Shown: positions 59,832 through 64,000 of the stretch, piece after piece
How the letters are laid out: each line of letters opens with the position of its first letter
How positions within the stretch are numbered: the first letter of the stretch is position 1
DNA from: 13-2-20CM-66-19 sp963760225
Lineage (GTDB): Bacteria > Pseudomonadota > Gammaproteobacteria > Steroidobacterales > Steroidobacteraceae
Assembly (NCBI GenBank): GCA_963760225.1
Contig: CAVXCD010000002.1
Span: forward strand, 434,001 to 498,000
Direction: 5' to 3'
DNA length: 64,000 bases
The notes under the pieces: generated by a model
What the model was told of the DNA's origin: nothing
The model's input: only the letters and a program-made list of their open reading frames with translations
The model's database searches: none
Translations under genes and position numbers: made by a program

Positions 59832-61376
59832 GTGCCAGGGGTCAACTGGGTAGCGCTGTCCGTCTTCGTGGTGCTTTTCGGCTTCGTCACGTGGCTCGGA
59901 TTCATCGCGGCGCGCTGGCGTCGCGGCGACCTCGACCTGCTGCACGAGTGGGGCCTCGGCGGGCGCCGCTTCGGCACTCTCGTCACCTGGTTTCTCATCG
60001 GCGGGGACTGCTACACGGCGTACACGTTCATCGCGGTCCCGGCACTGGCGTTTGGCGCCGGAGCGGTGGGCTTTTTCGCCATGCCGTACGCCATGGTCGC
60101 GTACCCGATTCTGCTCATGCTGTTCCCGCGGCTGTGGCAGGTCTGCCAGAGAAAGGGCTATATCACCGCAGCGGACTTCGTGCGTGGGCGCTTCGGCAAT
60201 CGCTGGCTGGCACTCGCAGTGACGCTCAGCGGCATCGTCGCAACCATGCCTTACATCGCCCTGCAGCTGGTCGGCATCCAGGTTGTCGTCGGGGCGCTCG
60301 GCCTCTCCGCGACGGGGTGGGCCGCGGATCTGCCGCTGATCATCGCGTTCCTGGTGCTGGCGGCGTTCACCTACCCGAGCGGACTGCGCGCGCCGGCATC
60401 CATCGCCATCGTCAAGGACGTCCTCATCTACCTGACAGCCTTCGCGGCGATCATCGTCATCCCGCACGAGTTAGGCGGCTTCGGAAAAATATTCTCAGCC
60501 GTTCCGCCCAGCAAGCTGCTGCTGGCGCCGCCGGGTCCTCATACCACCGGCTCCTACGGTGCCTACGCCACGCTCGCACTCGGTTCGGCGCTGGCGCTGT
60601 TCCTCTATCCGCACAGCATGACTGCGGTACTGAGCGCCAGCAGCCGTAACGCCGTGCGACGCAACGCCGCGCTGCTGCCGAGCTTCACCGTGGTGCTCGG
60701 GCTGCTGGCGCTGCTCGGCTTCTTCGCGCTCGCGGCGCGAGTCGACCGGTTGCCGCAGTTCGCCGCGGGGTTCAGACAATTCGGCAACAACTTCGCCGTG
60801 CCCGCGCTGTTGCTGCACAGTTTCCCCTCCTGGTTCGTCGGGCTCGCCTTCGCAGCCATCGGCATCGGTGCGCTGGTGCCCGCGGCCATCATGTCCATCG
60901 CCACGGCCAACCTCTATACCCGCAACATCCATCGCGAGTTCATCGAGCCGGCGGTAAGCGCGCGACGCGAGGCGCAGATCGCCAAGTGGGTATCGTTGCT
61001 CGTCAAGCTCGGCGCGCTGGTGTTCATCATTTTCGTGCCGACGCAATATGCGATCCAGCTGCAGCTGCTGGGCGGCATCTGGATCATCCAGACTGTGCCG
61101 GCGGTGCTGCTGGGCGCTCACACCCGCTGGTTCAACCCGTGGGCGCTGCTGCTCGGCTGGGCGGTGGGGACGGGTGCCGGCACCGCCATGGCCTTTGCCG
61201 CGCATCTCACCGCGGCGTATCCGCTGGCGTTCGGCGGCTATACCTTCCCGGGTTACACCGCCTTCTACACCCTCATCCTGAATCTCATCGTCGCGGCGGT
61301 GCTGACACCGCTGTGCGATGCGCTCGGTGCCAGCGAGCGCAGCGACGCGACCGTGGCGGCGGACTATCTGGCGTGA
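59832..61376 (+). CDS. sodium:solute symporter (SSS family, MctP-like)
   Basis: A 514-residue permease with 13 or so hydrophobic helices, GTG start at 59832. The EWGLGGRRFGTLVTWFLIGGDCYTAYTFIAVPAL segment and GLRAPASIAIVKDVLIYL are typical of the SSS family (LeuT fold). Overall it is nearest in appearance to monocarboxylate/short-chain-acid or amino-acid uptake permeases of the MctP kind. Probably imports the substrate of the adjoining catabolic enzymes. Divergent from the Rieske oxygenase gene by 210 bases and convergent with the OCD-family gene. Confidence 0.88.
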   Translation: MPGVNWVALSVFVVLFGFVTWLGFIAARWRRGDLDLLHEWGLGGRRFGTLVTWFLIGGDCYTAYTFIAVPALAFGAGAVGFFAMPYAMVAYPILLMLFPRLWQVCQRKGYITAADFVRGRFGNRWLALAVTLSGIVATMPYIALQLVGIQVVVGALGLSATGWAADLPLIIAFLVLAAFTYPSGLRAPASIAIVKDVLIYLTAFAAIIVIPHELGGFGKIFSAVPPSKLLLAPPGPHTTGSYGAYATLALGSALALFLYPHSMTAVLSASSRNAVRRNAALLPSFTVVLGLLALLGFFALAARVDRLPQFAAGFRQFGNNFAVPALLLHSFPSWFVGLAFAAIGIGALVPAAIMSIATANLYTRNIHREFIEPAVSARREAQIAKWVSLLVKLGALVFIIFVPTQYAIQLQLLGGIWIIQTVPAVLLGAHTRWFNPWALLLGWAVGTGAGTAMAFAAHLTAAYPLAFGGYTFPGYTAFYTLILNLIVAAVLTPLCDALGASERSDATVAADYLA

Positions 61377-61422
61377 CCGCGACATACACGACATAAGCCG
61401 TGGCGCTGCTGGCGTCGCGGCT

Positions 61423-62382
61423 CTAGTCGCAGCGCGATCCGCGCGTCGCGGCAGTCACGATCAGCTGCGCTGCAGCCAGATCCTCGATGGCACTGCCCAC
61501 GGACTTGAAGAGCGTCAGCTCCTCGCGCGACGCGCGTCCGTGCACCCGCCCGAGCACCAGGTCCGCCAGCTCGCCCTCGATGCGTTCGCGGCTGATGACG
61601 CCGCGCGCCAGGGGGTCGAGCAGATCCCCCGCCTCGGCGAGCGCACCGGCGAACGTATCGACGAAGATGCGGCAGCGGCGCACCACCTCGTCATCCGTTT
61701 CCCGCATCGCGGGCGTGAAGCTGCCCACCAGGTCGACGAATACGCCGGACTTGAGCCAGCGCCCGCACAGCAACGCCGTGGCGCTGCTGGTCGCGCAGCA
61801 GATGATGTCCGCGGTCGCGGCCGAGCGCTCGATGGAATCGGCGCTGTCCACGCTGATATCGGCCGCCACGCGCGAGCGAATGGCCGCCACGGTCGCCGCG
61901 ACCCGCTCCGCGCGGCGTCCCCAGACGCTCACCCGGCGAATGGCTCGCACCGTGCAGTGCGCCATCGCCATGTAAGGAGCCAGTGCGCCGGTTCCGACGA
62001 TGAGCAGGTGCGAGCTGTCATGACGCGACAGGTAGTCGGCGGCGAGCGCCGAGGCGGCCCCGGTCCGCAGCCGCGTCACCGCCGTGCCGTCGAGTATCGC
62101 CACCGGTGTGCCCTGTTCCGAGAACACCGCGATCATCCCCTGGATCGTCGGCAGGCCGCGGGCCGGATTCTCCGGGACGATGGTGAGCAGCTTCACCGCC
62201 CCGCGGCCTTGCGTGTCAAACGCCGGCATACTAACAAAGAGGCGCTCGCCGGCGCCTCCGGGGATGTGCGCCACCTGCCGCGCGGGGGCCACGCAGGTGC
62301 TGCGAAACGCGTGGCGCAGACACTCGATCAGCTCCGGCATGCCGGCCAGGCGGTGTGTTTGCTCCGAGTCGAGCAGCAACAT
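61423..62382 (-). CDS. ornithine cyclodeaminase / mu-crystallin family protein
   Basis: A 319-residue NAD(P)-dependent enzyme from ATG 62382, which overlaps the DadA stop as TGATG. Family pattern: GAVKLLTIVPENPARGLPTIQG, then AILDGTAVTRLRTGAASALAADYL, Rossmann LLIVGTGALAPYMA, and the closing KSVGSAIEDLAAAQL. Members include ornithine cyclodeaminase, alanine dehydrogenase and delta1-pyrroline-2-carboxylate reductase (LhpI). Next to a DadA-like oxidase, the reductase option is attractive: the oxidase would make pyrroline-2-carboxylate from D-proline and this enzyme would reduce it to L-proline. Not proven. Confidence 0.85.
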   Translation of the reverse strand: MLLLDSEQTHRLAGMPELIECLRHAFRSTCVAPARQVAHIPGGAGERLFVSMPAFDTQGRGAVKLLTIVPENPARGLPTIQGMIAVFSEQGTPVAILDGTAVTRLRTGAASALAADYLSRHDSSHLLIVGTGALAPYMAMAHCTVRAIRRVSVWGRRAERVAATVAAIRSRVAADISVDSADSIERSAATADIICCATSSATALLCGRWLKSGVFVDLVGSFTPAMRETDDEVVRRCRIFVDTFAGALAEAGDLLDPLARGVISRERIEGELADLVLGRVHGRASREELTLFKSVGSAIEDLAAAQLIVTAATRGSRCD

Positions 62383-63656
62383 CAGTGTGTCCGCCTCGAC
62401 GCGAAGCGCGCGAATGCATACGGTGCGGGGTCGATCGCCGGTGTCTGCGCCGACAGCAGGTCGGCCAGCAACTGCCCGGACCCGGCCGCCATGGTCCACC
62501 CCAGCGGACCGTGCCCGGTATTGAGCCAGAGGTTCGGCAGGCCGGTCGCGCCGATGACCGGCACACCATCGGCCGACATGGGGCGCAGCCCGCACCAGGG
62601 CCTGGCGGCCGCCGGGTCGAGGCCGGCTTCGGGCAGCACCTTCGCGACCAGGTTGAGCAAATTGCGCACGCGCTCCGGACGCAGCGCCAGGTCGTAGCCG
62701 GCAAACTCCGCGGTGCCGGCCGCGCGCACCGCGCCGTCGAGCGGCACGATGACCGCGTGCAGGTCATCGTCCGCGATCGGCATGGCCAGCGGCGGCGGCC
62801 TACCGGCGCCCGCCGGGAAGGTCACCGAGTATCCCTTGGCCGGCCGAACCGGCAGCCCGATCCCGAGGGGCTTGAGCAGCGGCGCACTGTAGCTGGCGGC
62901 GGCGAGCACGTAGGCGTCCGCGCTGAGCCGTTCGTCCGCGGTGCGCATGGCGGCCAACCGGCCGGCTGCGACCTCCAGCGCCCGTACCTGCACGCCGAAG
63001 CGAAACTCCACACCCGCCGCACGCGCCTGCTCAGCGAGCGCCACGCAGAAGCGGTGGGCATCGCCCGTCTCGTCGATCGGACAGTAGAGCGCGCCGGCGA
63101 GCTCGCGGCCGATCGGAGCGAGCGCGGGTTCCAGCTCCACGGCCTGCGCGCTCGAGAGGCTCTCGAACTCGACCGCGCCGGCCGACCAGCGCGTCACGGC
63201 GGCGAATGCCCGCGCGAGGCCGGCGCGATCGCGGAAGATGCGCAGGCTGCCACGCGCGGCGCGACCGTAGACAAGGCCGGTCTGTTGCCGCAACAGCTGC
63301 AGCACCTGGCGCGAGTACAGGGCGAGTGCCAGGTTGCTGCGCGTGTTGCGCAGGTAGCGCTCGACGCTCGAGTTGCGCAGGAAGCGGATCCCCCAGCCGC
63401 CGAGCGCGGGCAGTGCGGCGAGCCGCAGCTTCAGCGGCGCCTCGGGACGGCCAAGGGAATGCAGCAGCAGCCGCCAGCAGCCGGGCGCGTTCCACGGCTC
63501 GGGCATGCTCGGTGACAGCAATGACCCGTTGGCGAAGCTTGTCTGCCTGCCGGGACCGTCCTCGCGCTCGAGCACCGTGACCTCGTGTCCGCGGCGCCGC
63601 AGAAACCAGGCACTGGTCAGGCCGAGCAGGCCGCTGCCGATCACGACTACCTTCAT
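62382..63656 (-). CDS. dadA: D-amino acid dehydrogenase (DadA-like FAD oxidoreductase)
   Basis: A 424-residue flavoenzyme of the DadA/DAAO type. FAD-binding start MKVVVIGSGLLGLTSAWFLRRRGHEVTVLER follows closely on the ATG 63656, as in E. coli DadA, and the flanking TSFANGSLLSPSMPEPWNAPG is diagnostic of the group. The C-terminal end carries PWCGLRPMSADGVPVIGATGLPNLWLNTGHGPLGWTMAAGSG. It oxidises D-amino acids to oxo acids and feeds electrons to the respiratory chain. Upstream ATGs at 63671 and 63704 are possible. Operon with the OCD-family gene; racemase gene not in view. Confidence 0.85.
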   Translation of the reverse strand: MKVVVIGSGLLGLTSAWFLRRRGHEVTVLEREDGPGRQTSFANGSLLSPSMPEPWNAPGCWRLLLHSLGRPEAPLKLRLAALPALGGWGIRFLRNSSVERYLRNTRSNLALALYSRQVLQLLRQQTGLVYGRAARGSLRIFRDRAGLARAFAAVTRWSAGAVEFESLSSAQAVELEPALAPIGRELAGALYCPIDETGDAHRFCVALAEQARAAGVEFRFGVQVRALEVAAGRLAAMRTADERLSADAYVLAAASYSAPLLKPLGIGLPVRPAKGYSVTFPAGAGRPPPLAMPIADDDLHAVIVPLDGAVRAAGTAEFAGYDLALRPERVRNLLNLVAKVLPEAGLDPAAARPWCGLRPMSADGVPVIGATGLPNLWLNTGHGPLGWTMAAGSGQLLADLLSAQTPAIDPAPYAFARFASRRTH

Positions 63657-63757
63657 CGGCGGATATTTCATCACATCCGCGCGCGTCGCACAGGCAACGG
63701 CCAAGGCGCCGGCGTGCCGCAGGTGGAACCGACCGCGGGATCGGTTAATCTGCGCTC

Positions 63758-64000
63758 ATGGAGGTGGGATTCATCGGGCTCGGCCGCATGGGCAGCGCCA
63801 TCGCGGCCAACCTGCTGCGCGCCGGTCACTCGCTGTGTATCTGGAATCGCTCGCCTGAAGCCGGACGCGAGCTGCAGCAGCTGGGCGCGAAGCTCGCGGC
63901 GACGCCCGCGGATACCACGCGCGCGCAGGTGTTGTTCACCATGCTGGCGGACGACGCTGCCACGCGCGCGGTACTGCTCGACGGCGGCGTGCTCGATGCC
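63758..64000 (+). CDS. beta-hydroxyacid dehydrogenase family (HIBADH-like), N-terminal part
   Basis: The first 81 codons of a gene cut by the right edge. The start MEVGFIGLGRMGSAIAANLLRAGH is the NAD(P)-binding motif of 3-hydroxyisobutyrate and tartronate semialdehyde dehydrogenases, followed by CIWNRSPEAG and FTMLADDAATRAVLL. Start ATG 63758. It is divergent from the DadA-like gene, 101 bases away. The substrate-binding and catalytic Lys part lies outside the window. Confidence 0.85.
   Translation, partial: MEVGFIGLGRMGSAIAANLLRAGHSLCIWNRSPEAGRELQQLGAKLAATPADTTRAQVLFTMLADDAATRAVLLDGGVLDA

Noticed and set aside
1..64000. CRISPR arrays, prophage, transposase or integrase genes
   Set aside because: Looked for direct repeats with spacers and for the usual protein motifs; none seen.

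Overview
The window is a GC-rich, gene-dense stretch of chromosome, probably from a gammaproteobacterium (Steroidobacter/Xanthomonas-like). This is inferred from outer-membrane porins and lipoproteins, a two-cysteine-motif thioredoxin 2, a SPOR-like protein, a RIO-type kinase, a BamE-like protein and Czc-type RND pumps. No rRNA, tRNA, CRISPR array, phage or transposase is visible. Because GC is high, nearly every gene has long open frames on the opposite strand. These were discarded on family signatures, start signals and gene packing.

Layout. 0-5 kb: the tail of a SnoaL-like protein, a small secreted protein, a membrane-anchored TIR-TolB-TPR protein, and a lower-GC seven-repeat FG-GAP propeller. 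5-14 kb: RIO kinase, small membrane protein, secreted alkaline-phosphatase-superfamily enzyme, CxxC membrane protein, SDR, secreted S9 peptidase and a secreted DUF711 protein. 13.7-19.5 kb: a HicA-like/eRF1-like fusion, trxC, a DUF1275 protein, a cis-CaaD-type tautomerase, an SRPBCC protein, a Na+/H+ antiporter and an SDR. 19.5-26 kb: BON lipoprotein, porin, OsmC, a second TIR-TolB-TPR protein (soluble), FlK-like thioesterase and HtrA protease.

26-38 kb is a metal-homeostasis island. It holds an RcnR-type sensor, a carbohydrate porin, a CDF exporter, and a minus-strand operon running response regulator, histidine kinase, outer-membrane factor, membrane-fusion protein, RND pump and a small secreted protein. 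Two C6-tract sites, one in front of the sensor gene and one in the CDF/porin divergent region, look like operators for the sensor. 38-47 kb: alcohol dehydrogenase, methyltransferase, Dps, caspase-FGE fusion, BamE-like protein, GNAT, ClC transporter and Ohr.

47-55 kb is a signalling block. A c-di-GMP-I (GEMM) riboswitch precedes an FN3 lipoprotein and a SPOR-like protein. It is followed by a ferritin-VIT iron exporter (MbfA), a histidine kinase, a hybrid histidine kinase broken by a one-base frameshift, and a GGDEF-EAL protein with intact motifs. Writing, degrading and reading c-di-GMP are therefore all encoded within about 8 kb.

55-64 kb: copA-copB copper resistance, cupin and membrane protein, then a Rieske oxygenase, Na+/solute symporter, ornithine-cyclodeaminase-family enzyme, DadA-like oxidase and a beta-hydroxyacid-dehydrogenase-like gene cut by the right edge. 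This last group looks like a catabolic set for an amino acid or N-methylated amino acid.

Most noteworthy: the GEMM riboswitch and its two-gene operon; the RcnR-like regulator with paired C6 sites; the HicA-like/eRF1-like fusion with a hairpin before its start; the tautomerase that keeps all six cis-CaaD catalytic residues; the two TIR-TolB-TPR paralogues; the frameshifted hybrid kinase; and the secreted DUF711 protein.
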